Assembly: GCA_009746045.1 (NCBI GenBank)
Contig: RPFO01000132.1
Location: 606,590-670,589 of the forward strand
DNA from: Mesostigma viride
Taxonomy: Eukaryota; Streptophyta; Mesostigmatophyceae; Mesostigmatales; Mesostigmataceae
Direction: 5' to 3'
Length of the DNA: 64,000 nucleotides
Shown piece after piece: positions 44,759 through 55,098 of the stretch; position 1 is the stretch's first letter; every line of letters begins with the position of its first letter. The translations under genes were made by a program, and so were the position numbers. The notes under the pieces were generated by a model. It did not search any database, was not told the DNA's origin, and worked only from the letters and a program-made list of their open reading frames with translations.

Positions 44759-45441
44759 GGGGGGGGGGCTTGTTATATATTAATTGGCGAGATCCCCGTC
44801 CGGCCGTCCCCACTGGCCCCCCAGGCCCCAGTGGAGGTTCATGAGGTTCATGCTGTGATTGCTGTCGCCGCAGTCCGGTACATGTACCTTGGAGCCATAC
44901 TGTACTCGCAGCGTTCAGCGCGGGTGTGTCTTGATGATGCAACAGTCGACGTCACAGCTGTTGTTGTTGTTGTTGATTTCCCACTTCCCACCGCGATGCA
45001 GAGAATTATCCAACTATATTAAAAACGATTGGCGGTAGTCCGGACTACCACCGTTGTCTGGGTCTCGGGAGTCGGGAGTCGGGATTCGGGAACCATCCCC
45101 AAACTAGTACAGTCCTGTACCTCGGCCACTACAGATTCTCTGCTGCCCATGTGCGGCGTGGGACACAACAACAACAACAACAGTCTGTAACTATTTTGTG
45201 TGTGTGCAATCTGCAGATCTCCGCAAGTCAGACGATCCTGGAATAATCAAGGTCGGTTCCCGGTTTAGAGATACTTGGCTACAAAGACACGTGAAATTGG
45301 CTGCATGCTGGCAACCTAGCCGCAAATGGGCCGAAGGTACAGTAAGACAGGGCAAGTTGGCACTGGGGGTCCAGTCCCAAGATCTGAGTGGCGCAATCGA
45401 GATCCATTTCACCTCTCTGGTCTATAATTGGATAAAATAAT
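44759..45441. other. Unassigned; two oppositely oriented (TTG)n tracts
   Basis: 'cagctgttgttgttgttgtt' at 44957 and its complement at 45163-45181 bracket ~220 bp, with a 16-bp palindrome (ggtagtccggactacc) near 45035. It could be a small fold-back element. No gene seen. Confidence 0.35.
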
Positions 45442-46804
45442 ATATGAAACAGTTGGCGGCGGACCGGTCTATTACAGCCGAAAATGCACTTTTGGGATAA
45501 TTATTTAATTTCGAGGGTAGACCGTAGACCCGTACCGGAATCTGCCCAAGTTAAGCCTACGGTCACCGTACAGTAGCACGCATCCGCCCCAGCAAAAACA
45601 CGTTTTTCCCGCCTTTGAGGCCGAAGCGCGGGCAGAACGAAATTACCATGAAGTCCGAGCCGCACTGTGGTGGTTGCCCACACACCAGCTGTGCTCAACA
45701 TTGAATTTCGACCTCCGGATGGCTGACCCTCCTCAGCCTAGATCAACAGTTCAGCCTGCTGTTGGTGTTGCTCCAATTGGTGCCGTTGCTACGGGTAGTT
45801 CGGAGATGATTTATTTTATGGTAGCCATACAGTAGCGATTGAATTGAACTGATTGAATTGTAACATAACTCCGTTGGGAGTATATGTAGCACATAGCCCT
45901 TGAGAGGGGGCATATGGCCTATCATACATCCTAAGCTACTTCCTGCAAGGGTGGGGATGTAAAGGACCCCTGCTCTAGGTGCACCAGGGCACCTGCACCC
46001 TCATGGTCTATCACGCTATGCCCGGGTAAGGGGGGGAGCATGCCTGTGAGGGGGAAGATCATCATGGCTATACAAAACTAGAGCGTGGCTATACAAAACT
46101 ACAGTAGCGATGTTGATAATTAATACAGTAATATTCATCTTAATAATATTCATTAATTGATTAATTACAAAGTAAGCATCATGGATTGATATATTTTGCT
46201 GTTCCATCCTTACCTAATTAATTAAGTCATCATGCCGTATGCATAATTATCAAGCTTGTGCTAGTTAATTAATTAATTATTCGCGTGTCCCAACTGAATT
46301 GTGCTAGTTGTCTCATTCATAGTTGTCAAGCTTATTCACAAAACAGGTTGGATCATTTTAACGGCATGATTGTATTAAAGTAATACAACTTTATTATGTC
46401 CTATGTATGTGAAAGTGCATTTATTAAGCAATATTGCAGGAATATTGAGGTAATTATTTAGTGAGACAATCATGTTATGATTGTCTCCTTGATGTTATGA
46501 TTGTCATCATGGCATGAATAATGTTGTCCCACTCACAGTTATGGCAATAATTAGCTGAGCACCTAGAATTAGTGGGTACCGCACACCATGGGGGGTTCCC
46601 ACACATCAGATCAGGGGGGGGAAGAGCGTGGATTTTTGCCACGTGTTTTTCCCTGAAAGTACTTTCCAGATCCTCAAGGTCAGATCGGTTTCAGATTCCC
46701 CTCGGTGAGATCTGTCGATTGCGCTACTTAAAGTTTGATTCGGGGTTGATCTACGTGACCAGGTCTACTCTAGGTAGACCGGTCCGCCGCCAACTGTTTC
46801 ATAT
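45442..46804. mobile_element. 1363-bp TIR element (non-autonomous)
   Basis: 30-bp perfect TIRs starting ATATGAAACAGTTGGCGGCG (45442-45471 and 46775-46804). The interior holds a minus-oriented family A tail and AT-rich sequence, but no transposase. No target duplication recognised. Confidence 0.75.
45855..46095 (-). mobile_element. Family A tail, minus orientation, inside the TIR element
   Basis: Reverse complement of the 3' ~230 bp of family A (hairpin 45867-45881, then 'gcatatggcctat', 'cttcctgcaagggtgggg', 'gcaccagggcacctgcaccc'). Confidence 0.8.
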
Positions 46805-47224
46805 TTCCCCGAAAAACGTAGCGCAATCGAGAGCTCAGAATCTGCCAAAAAAAAAAGTCCGAATCTGGAAGTCACGGTTGAAAATCTGATCAGATGCACT
46901 TATTAACGCCGGGTTCGAGGGTTTCTTAGGCTCCACCCAACTAAAATAGTGAACTTCAGGCGAGAACTGTCTTAAGGCAGGACAGGACATAATATGCCGT
47001 ACCTTGAAACCGTACACCCCTAGCTCCAGTTTAAGATTGGGGTCCTGCCAATCCAAGGCTCACGATCTTCAAGAATATTACTACTATGATTCGATTCTCT
47101 ACTACATTATGCTACTATTCTACTACTAGTAAGGGTCAAATCCAGGGTCTCACGATCTTAATGATGGAAATCTTAAACGTGGTGGGACTAGGGGTGTACC
47201 TATACGCACTGTGAGATAAAAATC
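46805..47224. other. No gene recognised
   Basis: AT-rich flank between the TIR element and the ORF1 copy. 'gggtctcacgatctt' and 'ggctcacgatcttcaag' are short near-repeats. Confidence 0.3.
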
Positions 47225-48330
47225 CAGTGAAGTCACCGATTCTTTCCAGAGGCGCGCCCACAACTTCGACACCATCCTCAAATGCCGCCGCCCCCACCTT
47301 CAGCAACGCGTCCTTTTCTCCCTCCTTGGCCGCTCCCTCGAGGAGCTTTGGCCCCCCACGCCCCTCACCACCACCTTAACCGAATCCTCCATCCGCTCAC
47401 TCCTCAAGGAGGCCCTCGAGGAGCACATGGCCCCCATCGCAGCAGATGTGGCGGTCATGGGCAGCACGCTGGCTGCCGAGCTCCCCCTCCTCTCCACCGC
47501 CACCTAGCTCCACCATCTCCACCGCCACCGCCACCCTCCTCGCCTCCTCCACCGCCACCACCTCCACCTCCGACGCCATCACCGCCCAGCTCCGTGACAT
47601 CGACCAGCGTCTTAAGGACAACGCCATCGCTATCGAGGTTCTGCAGAACACCGCAGGCCTCACCGCCCAGGCGGTGAAGGACATTGCCGCCAAGCCAGCC
47701 TCTGCTGGCCTGGCCGGCGATGCTCCTCTCATCACCACCTGGGCGGACATGCTTAAGCAACATACCACCTCCACCACCTCCGCCGTCGCAGCCCAGCTCC
47801 AACGGCAGACGCTTGACCTCCGCGAGGAGGCCGAGCTCGCCAAGCGCAGCCTCAACGTCATCGTCAAGAACTTCACCATGGAGGAAGGTGAGACTTCCGA
47901 GAAGCTTTTGCGTGCGTTTGAGAGAGAAATCCTTGGTCGCATGGGCCTTAACGGTGAGATCGAGCTGGCCGCCCACCGCCTTCCCCGCGCACGGGGTACT
48001 GAAGGCAGGGCCGCCCCCGCTCCTTCTCACCTTTAAGACCCCGGCGGACAAGATTTCTTTTCTCAGACGCCGCAAGCGGCTCGAGAAGACTCTCTTCACC
48101 CTTGACGACGACTTGACCCTGGCGCAGCAACAACGGCGACGGGAGCTATGGCCGACCTACCTCCAGCTCCGGCAGACCAAGGCGGGGCAGCCGGTGTACT
48201 GGAAGGGGGCGGCCATCTACGTCGGCCACAAGCCCTGGCAGGCGACCCCCCCCCCCCCCCCCCGCGGCCCCAGCGACTCCAGACGCCCCAGCTTAGGGGA
48301 ATACAGCAGTAGTAGTGCAGAATAGATAGA
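47225..48330 (+). pseudogene. ORF1p gene of family A, best-preserved copy
   Basis: A 5'-truncated frame (…TTLTESSIRSLLKEALEEHM, 47370-47430) shifts near 47505 into a long frame (47446-48036) with a Thr/Ser-rich coiled coil (DAITAQLRDIDQRLKDNAIA). The RRM-like domain follows: SLNVIVKNFTMEEGETSEKL, then LLTFKTPADKISFLRRRKRL after a second shift near 47990. It closes with DDLTLAQQQRRRELWPTYLQ and WKGAAIYVGHKPWQA. Coiled coil, RRM and C-terminal domain in that order is the LINE-1 ORF1p plan: an RNA-binding chaperone that coats the element RNA. No endonuclease/RT ORF follows before the tail. Two frameshifts mean it is not intact as sequenced. Confidence 0.7.
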
Positions 48331-48745
48331 CCGTGACCATGTACATGTACGCCTCCTAGAGGCACTATCCCAGCTAAGCCCCGCGCTTTTTTTTTGTACA
48401 TGTGTGCCTATGATGTGCCACACTCCAGACGATGCCTAGCCTTATTTAGTAATGTTGTGCCCATGCAGGGAGTAACTCTCTGCTGAGATGCCATGCCCTA
48501 GCTTTTTGTATAGCCATGCTGATCTTCCCCCCCATGACAGGCTCCCCCTTCGCTGGGCATAGCTTGAAGATCATGGGGATGCAAGTGCCCTGGTGCACCT
48601 AGAGCAAGGGTCCTTTACATTCCCACCCTTGCAGGAAGTAGCTAAGAATGTATGATAGGCCATATGCCCCTTCTCTGGGCTATGAGCTACATATACTCCC
48701 AACGGAGTTATGTTCCTAATTAATTAATTAATTAATGGAGACAGC
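48331..48745 (+). mobile_element. Family A 3' tail, reference copy
   Basis: Complete tail ending in ACTCC-CAAC-GGAGT, 'tatgttcc' and (TAAT)n at 48716-48736. Confidence 0.8.
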
Positions 48746-49079
48746 AGGTAAACTACAATTAGGCCCTTTCCACATTCGTCAGTTCCGGGGAGTTAGGGTC
48801 CTAATTCAGTCGGTTCCGGAACTAGAGGTTTCCACATTGGGCCGTCCAATTAGAAATGTAATTCTAATTAACCGCTAATTCGACCGGAACTGGGGTGGAA
48901 CTCCTGGAACTCGAAAAAAGCAGTTCCGGCCAGTTCCAGTCAGAATTAATTTTTTTTTTTTGGTCGATGCACGAAAAGGGCGGGGAACATGACGTGAAAA
49001 GGGCGGGGAACACGTGCACGCCGGGAAGACAGTGCGGCCACCATCGCTGCCGCGCGTTAGTGGATGAAAGTGCGTAGCC

Positions 49080-49559
49080 ATGATCGCGAGACTAATAGTT
49101 ATATTTCTCATCGTGCTGGTGCGCTACCTGCAGCTACGCAGGAAGCAGGCCGCGATACGCATTATTCAGGAAAATGCGGCTCGCGAGGCGGAATACATGG
49201 CAACCGCCACACAAGTGATGATGGGGATGGCAATGGACGACAAGCCAGACGACCGACGAGGCGGGTGGCAGCCCGGTCGCCCGTGGGCATATGATAGGGC
49301 CGCAGGACGTGGATTTTGGGAATCAGCAAAGCGAGGGGGTGTCATGACGGACGCGGACTTCCGTGCAACATTTCACATGACCCGTGATTCCTTTGATCGT
49401 GTAGTGTGTATGTTGATCGCGTTAGCTAAAATTAGTCAGCCATGGTTAAGTAAGCTAATGGAATTTGAAGGCACGGTAAAACCAGTACTGAAAAGCTATC
49501 AGCCCAGTTCTCTCGCGTGTAGATTGTTTGCTTTCTCGACATTTTGTTCGGACGCGTAG
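49080..49559 (+). pseudogene. Harbinger transposase, N-terminal fragment
   Basis: ATG at 49080. The frame starts with a hydrophobic stretch (LIVIFLIVLVRYLQL) and reaches FRATFHMTRDSFDRVVCMLI, the helical segment common near the start of HARBI1-type transposases. It then runs out at 49559, well before the catalytic DDE residues. The following sequence (49560-50300) shows no continuing frame. Expected length of an intact protein is about 350-450 residues, so this is a truncated or decayed copy unless introns restore the frame. Confidence 0.55.
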
Positions 49560-50739
49560 TGCATTATCACGGGAAGCATAGCGATTGGTAGCCAACGATG
49601 GCGACGTACGTGAAGCCTCTGCTCTATGACGGGAAGGCATCTGGCGTTGCTGCAACTGGAATCAGGCCAGTGCCATGTTCGGCACCGTGCACGCGGAAAT
49701 AAGGCGCCGTCACGTTAGATAGCACTGCTGAGGACGAGCTGCGCCTGCCTGCCCATATTTACCGAGTTTGTCTCGCATCGCACTGCATTATTGCTGGCCA
49801 GACTTTGCTGTCTCTATGCCCGACAGACTGGTTCACGAACCGTTTTAATTTGCTGCGTGCGTGGCTCCTGCCCTTCCATGGCAATGTTTGCAATTTCGCA
49901 CGTTTTCGTTGTGATTGTTGGCACATACTACATAGCCATGCACATGACATACTGCATGAAGGTCGCAAAGTTAGGTATAGTTTCTGTTTGTAAATCCTGA
50001 GTTCTTGCTTTACACACGGTTCCTTGAAATGAAGGCCCTGGCCGAAGCTCGTTGCTTGCCAAAGCCTTCTTGTGTCGAAGAACAGCGGTTCTCAGTGGGC
50101 ACATGAAAGAGACGTTGCCAGGCATTTTAAGATTTCCAACCACACGCTTGTCCTGTAACCATGCAATTCATTCCATGTGCGTTATGAATCTGGCAGCTTG
50201 TGAGCCTGCAACCATTAATTGCAGTTTGGCACATGTTACAAAAAGTAGGCTCCTTGAATTTAGGCTGCTTTCTCGCTTATTTTTGTTGATGCTATAGGCA
50301 ACATTGGACTTAACACTAACTTGAGTCCCACCCGCATCCAACCCCCCCAATCATCCATCCACTCCGTCCCTACCCACCCAATTATACCACCGTCTTCCCG
50401 CCCACTCTTGAACTAATCAGCCCAACGCCCCAGCCCAAGACACAGGCAAATGCCCATGTAGCCACCCATGTGCGCGTGCCTAGAGACACTCAACTAGCTA
50501 GGCTGCATGTATGTGCCATGGGGGCATAATAGGTGCATGGGCGCAGGTGCACATGCAGGCCCGCAGGCATGCACACAAGCAGGCAGGCAGGCAGGTTGAC
50601 AGATGGGTGGGCAGATAGGCGGGTGGCAGACTTGCAGGCGGGCAGGCGGGAGGATGGGCAGAACATTGGGTGGACAGGCGAGTAAGAAGGTCGTTGGGTC
50701 CAAGCAACCCTTTTATTGGTGATGGATTGATGTGTGTGG
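49560..50739. other. Harbinger interior, no gene recognised
   Basis: Presumed decayed remainder of the transposase region and spacer. Short frames only. Confidence 0.35.
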
Positions 50740-51330
50740 CGCATGTGTGCAAGTCGGCCTGTGTTTGTGTGCATTTGTATGCATGTGCACGTGTGCTCGT
50801 GGGTGTGTGCACATGTTTGTGTGCATGTGTTAGCGTGCATGTGCGCACGTGGGTGTGTGCATGTGTGTGATATTGTGTGCATACATGTGTATGTCACAGT
50901 GTGCATGTGTGTGCGTGTGTGCGTGTGTGCGTGTGTGTGTGTGTGCGCGTGTGTGCGAGTGTGCGAGTGTGCGAGTGTGCGTGTGTGCGTGTGTGCGTGT
51001 GTGCATGTGTGCGTGTGTGCGTGTGTGCGTGTGTGCGTGTGTGCGTGTGTGCGTGTGTGCATGTGTGCATGTGTGTATGCGTGCGTGTGTGCATGTGTGT
51101 ATGTGTGCATGTGTGTATGCGTGCGTGTGTGCATGTGTGCATGTGTGCGTGTGTGCATGTGTGTATGTGTGCATGTGTGCGTGTGTGCATGTGTGCGTGT
51201 GTGCAAGTGTGTATGTGTGCATGTGTTCGTGTGTGCATGTGTGTATGTGTGCATGTGTGTATGCGTGCGTGTGTGCATGTGTGTGTGAACATTTATGTGC
51301 ATGTGTATGTATGTGGGCGTGTGTGTGTGC
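50740..51330 (+). repeat. TG-rich microsatellite inside the Harbinger element
   Basis: Mixture of GTGTGC, GTGTAT and GCGTGT units over ~590 bp. The long frames across it (Cys/Val or His/Thr rich) are artefacts. Confidence 0.9.
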
Positions 51331-52050
51331 TGGGGGGTAGGATGGATAGGGAAAAGAAAGAGTGAAAAATGCAAGGTGTGGGGGAGTTAAATGTTTCACC
51401 TCGCGGCAAAAGTCGTTGTGCCTGCCGCGTGTATTGACAAGCAGCTGTGGGCACGGTTGCAGCAAGTGAGTACACGCCAAGGGCCTACACGGTTCATGCA
51501 ATAGCACACAGCCAGTGGGACGAAACATCTGCACATATTACTTGGGTTCATCTATTTTGCACATTACCTGCTTGGGTTCATCAACTGAATTCTGCACCTT
51601 ACACTTGCATGGCTCATGGTTTCAATCGCTGCTCAATTGACGGAAAATGAACAGGCAATCAACATTCAGATATGTTAATCCTGAAAAGTGACCTTCCACG
51701 TACACCAGGAGAATGAAGGTCGATGCTGCTGTGACGCATGAGCCTAATCCACGTGCTCTCGGAGGTCTCCACCTCGGCAGGAGCACCTGCAGGCGTCGTG
51801 GCTCGCTTACCTCAAGCAATATGCGCGTGCTGAAAGCTACCGGGGTCTAGGCAGAGTTACATTATCTGCCCGGAAAAAGCACCTCTTAAACCTTTCTCGG
51901 CAACGAAGCTCTGAGCAGCGCTATATTGTCGTGGCCGGACTTCATTGTCGCCATTAAAATGTCAAAAGCTGTTCGATTCATCCAAGGAACATGCGTGCAT
52001 GGTAGACAGATCATGAGATGCCCGGGCGTATAGACATGACAAGCAACTGC
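51331..52050. other. Harbinger interior, no gene recognised
   Basis: No supported feature. It could contain introns or 3' exons of the small minus-strand gene that starts at 52215. Confidence 0.3.
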
Positions 52051-52215
52051 TTAGATGGCGCTCATCGCGTCCCCTCCTCGCTTCCCTCGACTCAGTTCGT
52101 TAAGGCGCCTAATCCAATGTATGGCATAGGCCGCTGTGATCTGGCCGCGCACCTCGGCCTCAAGAACATCTTCTTGCGTCTTAAACATCAGCGCCGGAGG
52201 CGGCGGCTCAGCCAT
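52051..52215 (-). CDS. Small ORF near the right end of the Harbinger element
   Basis: ATG at 52215 (minus) gives 54 residues: MAEPPPPALMFKTQEDVLEA, then a mixed charged/hydrophobic stretch ending GGDAMSAI. Harbinger elements usually carry a second gene, often Myb-like and read towards the transposase, starting near one end. Position and strand fit, but the sequence is too short to show a Myb domain. It may be only the first exon. Confidence 0.35.
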   Translation of the reverse strand: MAEPPPPALMFKTQEDVLEAEVRGQITAAYAIHWIRRLNELSRGKRGGDAMSAI

Positions 52216-52534
52216 TGCAAGGCTTAAAATCACAGCGATGCCAGATGGTTATGGCGTGTAATGCTGGGCGACGGGGTGCAGTTTTCACTTTAAGTAAGGT
52301 CAAGCACGTGCCATGATGCACACAAAAAGGCGGGAACTTGTTCGCCGCCGTTGGATCGGAACTGAATGTGGAAACCCCGTCCCGACTAATTCACCGCTAA
52401 TTCATTCTAATTCGCCGCGCCGAATTAGACCTCGAGCCTGGAACTGCGGTCCGGACCAATCCGAGTCCTCCTAATTCGCACTAATTCGTCACCATATGTG
52501 GAAAGGCTCTTAGACATGTGCAGGGCTTGGAAAT

Positions 52535-52900
52535 GAAGCATAAATTAATTAATTAATTAGACTCGTGCTCCCGTTGGGGAGTCACGGAGCATTAACCCCG
52601 ATGGATGGATGGATGGGTGCAAACAATCCTACCGGTCTAGTCTATCTACATCGGCTACATACTACATCTATCGAACAACATTCTAACTACAACATCTATC
52701 TAGGCAGCCGCACGCTGCCCTAGAGGGCTATCTGGCGTGCCTCCCACGAGATTGCACACGCGGGCGCTTCCCCACTGGGGGGGGCTCGTTGTCCTCTATG
52801 ACCTGGGCCCACTTGGCCTTGTCCATCATCTTCTTCCAAATCACGGAGAGGCCTAGGCCCCCCATGTCCCCCATGAAGCATAAAACCCCACCGTTGCGTC
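52535..52900 (-). pseudogene. Family B/C remnant with conserved ORF end, minus strand
   Basis: 52540-52590 is a TTAA tail with CTCCC-CAAC-GGGAG (minus). Upstream in minus sense the frame GLSVIWKKMMDKAKWAQVIE, DNEPPPVGKRPRVQSRGRHAR and stop (52735-52880) matches the family C protein end at 3990-4060. This copy therefore links the family C protein end to a family B type tail, suggesting that B and C are parts of the same element. Confidence 0.55.
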
Positions 52901-52924
52901 GTTACAGTATGCATGATGTTTTCT

Positions 52925-53033
52925 GGCATTAATTTTATTATTCTGGCATTTATTATATATTAAGCCTAGAATGTATTATATTATATTTATATATATATAT
53001 TCATATATATTTATATATATATATATTCCTATT
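52925..53033. repeat. AT-rich (TATA)n tract
   Basis: Alternating T/A sequence adjoining the palindrome. Confidence 0.9.
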
Positions 53034-53119
53034 ATGCCTATCTCACCTCCGTAATCTATCATTCTCAATGAATATATATATTCATTGAGAATGATAGATT
53101 ACGGAGGTGAGATAGGCAT
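53034..53119. repeat. 86-bp perfect palindrome
   Basis: Two 43-bp arms with no spacer, centred between 53076 and 53077 (…ctcaatgaatata|tatattcattgag…). The right arm is the 3' UTR end of the minus-strand RLE element, so the left arm is an inverted copy of the last 43 bp of that element. Confidence 0.95.
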
Positions 53120-55044
53120 GCAACACAAGGAAAAACCCGATAACTGGGAGAATAACCCTGAAGAAATTAATAGTAATCTGACACAGACATCCAAGGATCA
53201 CGCCAGCGGCACAAGGTACAACTAACTAGACATCACAAAACTACACGCAGCAACAGCGCTGCCGGCCCACCATGCAGGCCTGGAAGGGATCTAGACCGCA
53301 TGGGTCGCGACAAAGTCGGCCCGGGTGCGGCGGAATAACACATCAGCCACGGTGCGAGTGAGGGCGAGTGACAGGCGCTGCCGCCAATACGAGGACCACG
53401 TGCGGGCCGACCACGGGGCGGTCTGACCCTCGAGGTCGAGGCGGTCTTCACGGCGCTGGCAGCACTCGTGGAAAAACTCCGCTGTCTTGGGGCCCATGGC
53501 CCGAACTCCTCAAGGACAAAGGGGATGACCCGGTGGGGCCCCACATTGCCGTAGGAGGCAAACTTGTCGCGCTCAGCCACAGTGGCAGCAGCGCCGGCAT
53601 CCACAGCCGCCCGGAGGATGTGGCGACCGGAAAGCGGCCGAGCCACGGAGACATCGATGAGCAGGTGGCAACCCTGCCCGTCGTAGTCAAGCACGGTAAT
53701 GTCGGGGCGGTGGTTGGGTGAGTAGAGGGCGGCCCCATCCGCGTCCTCGCACTTGATGGTGGAGTGGGGAAAGACCGACCGAACCATGGCACACACCACC
53801 CGGAGGAGAGCGGTATGGAGATAGAGGAACCAGTTCTGGTTCTGCTGGCCACCCATGCACGCGATGTAGTGCGTCCCAGTAGTATCCAGAGCAAGCCCGC
53901 AGCTGCCGCAGGACGCACCCGCCGTGATGAGAGGTTGCGGGGCAAAGAGCTGGTGGCGGAGAGCGATGGCGTAAAGGGCCGGAACCAGCGTGAACAAAGG
54001 GCTCATGGGGAGGGCGCGCAGGAATGCGGACCCCACGCTCCCCTCAAGGGAAACGGAGTGAAGCCAAGCCTTCCCCTGATCGTTCAAGCTCGCGTGCAGA
54101 CCCATCCAGTCGGCACAGTGTAGTATACCCGCGTAGGTCTTTTGTTGTTTTTCATGAACGCAGGCAGGGAAGACACTAGGACTGACGACAGTAGACACGC
54201 CGGGCGTGCCCCGGGGCAGGCGACGGTGGACGGCCTGAGCGGGGCGGACGAGGTCGCAAGCCTGCTGGATCCCGAGGTAAGAATCCTGCACAGCCTGCAC
54301 AAAGGGGAAGGGGGATGGGGTGACCAAGTCGGGAATGGCGCTGACGGCGCTGGGGACCAACCGGCGGATCTCCGCCCAGGCTTGAGCAACAGAGCCAAGG
54401 AAGGCGGCGGGGGCGAGGCGGGCGGCGCGGGTGAGCCCACACCCGCCCATGCGGCAGGGGAGGGTGGCCAAGCGCATGGAGTGAGCTGGCAGGCTAGGGC
54501 CGGGGAGGAGCACCTGCAAGGCGGCCTGAATGCGCTCGTCATGGCCTTCCGCGGCAAGCCGCACCAAGTGGGGGGGAGCGCCACGGAGCCAGTGAACCAC
54601 CCGCGGGTGGGCGCAAAACCACAGGAGGAGCCCTTTGGTCTGGGGGTCCTTGAGGCGCGCCCAAGTCTCGAGGACATGGGTGCGCTGTTCCACGGTGGCC
54701 CGGAGCTCCTCTTCGACGTAGTCAGGGTCACCCACAGGGACGCCTAGGCACGAGAAACCACGCGCCCGCGCCAATGCCCCCGGGATAGCCGCGGGGAAGC
54801 CACAGCAGTCCCCCTGGGGCGAAAAGACTGCACACTTGGGGAGGGTGAGCCGAAGGTTGATGGCCGCCATGGCCACTTCAAGGGCAGCCAGGGCGGCAAC
54901 CACAGCGTCGGCCGGGCCAAGGGCATGGATATCGTCCATATAGGCGAGGAGCACGACATCCGGGTGCGCAGCGTGGACACCTTGGAGAGCCTTGTGCAGC
55001 GGGGCAGACAGGTAAAAGGGGCCGAGGGGGTCACCTTGCTGGGT
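53120..55044 (-). pseudogene. 5'-truncated RLE (R2-like) retrotransposon, minus strand
   Basis: Starts abruptly inside RT motif B (TQQGDPLGPFYLSAPL, 55044) and keeps the catalytic LLAYMDDIHALG, the thumb, a CCHC motif (CGSCGLALDTTGTHYIAC) and the endonuclease signature HRPDITVLDYDG followed by LLIDVSVARP. One frameshift near 53495 separates the last ~68 residues, which end at 53291. 53120-53290 is the 3' UTR. Sequence identity to the plus copy is high in protein but clearly a different subfamily, with a different 3' UTR. It lies head to head with the plus copy, separated by ~60 bp of AT-rich sequence. Confidence 0.85.
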
Positions 55045-55098
55045 GTATTATATTATGTATATATATTATATTAAATTATATAATGTATTATATTATAT

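Larger units (their letters stand above)
48762..52509. mobile_element. PIF/Harbinger DNA transposon, decayed
   Basis: 3748-bp element with ~14-bp imperfect TIRs (GGCCCTTTCCACAT and GAGCCTTTCCACAT) flanked by TTA on both sides (48759-48761 and 52510-52512). The TTA duplication is typical of PIF/Harbinger and fits the transposase remnant inside. Subterminal regions are rich in 'ctaattcg' and 'ggaactg' motifs in both orientations. Confidence 0.8.

Noticed and set aside
50490-51534. Cys/Val and His/Thr repeat frames
   Set aside because: TG-rich microsatellite inside the Harbinger element.
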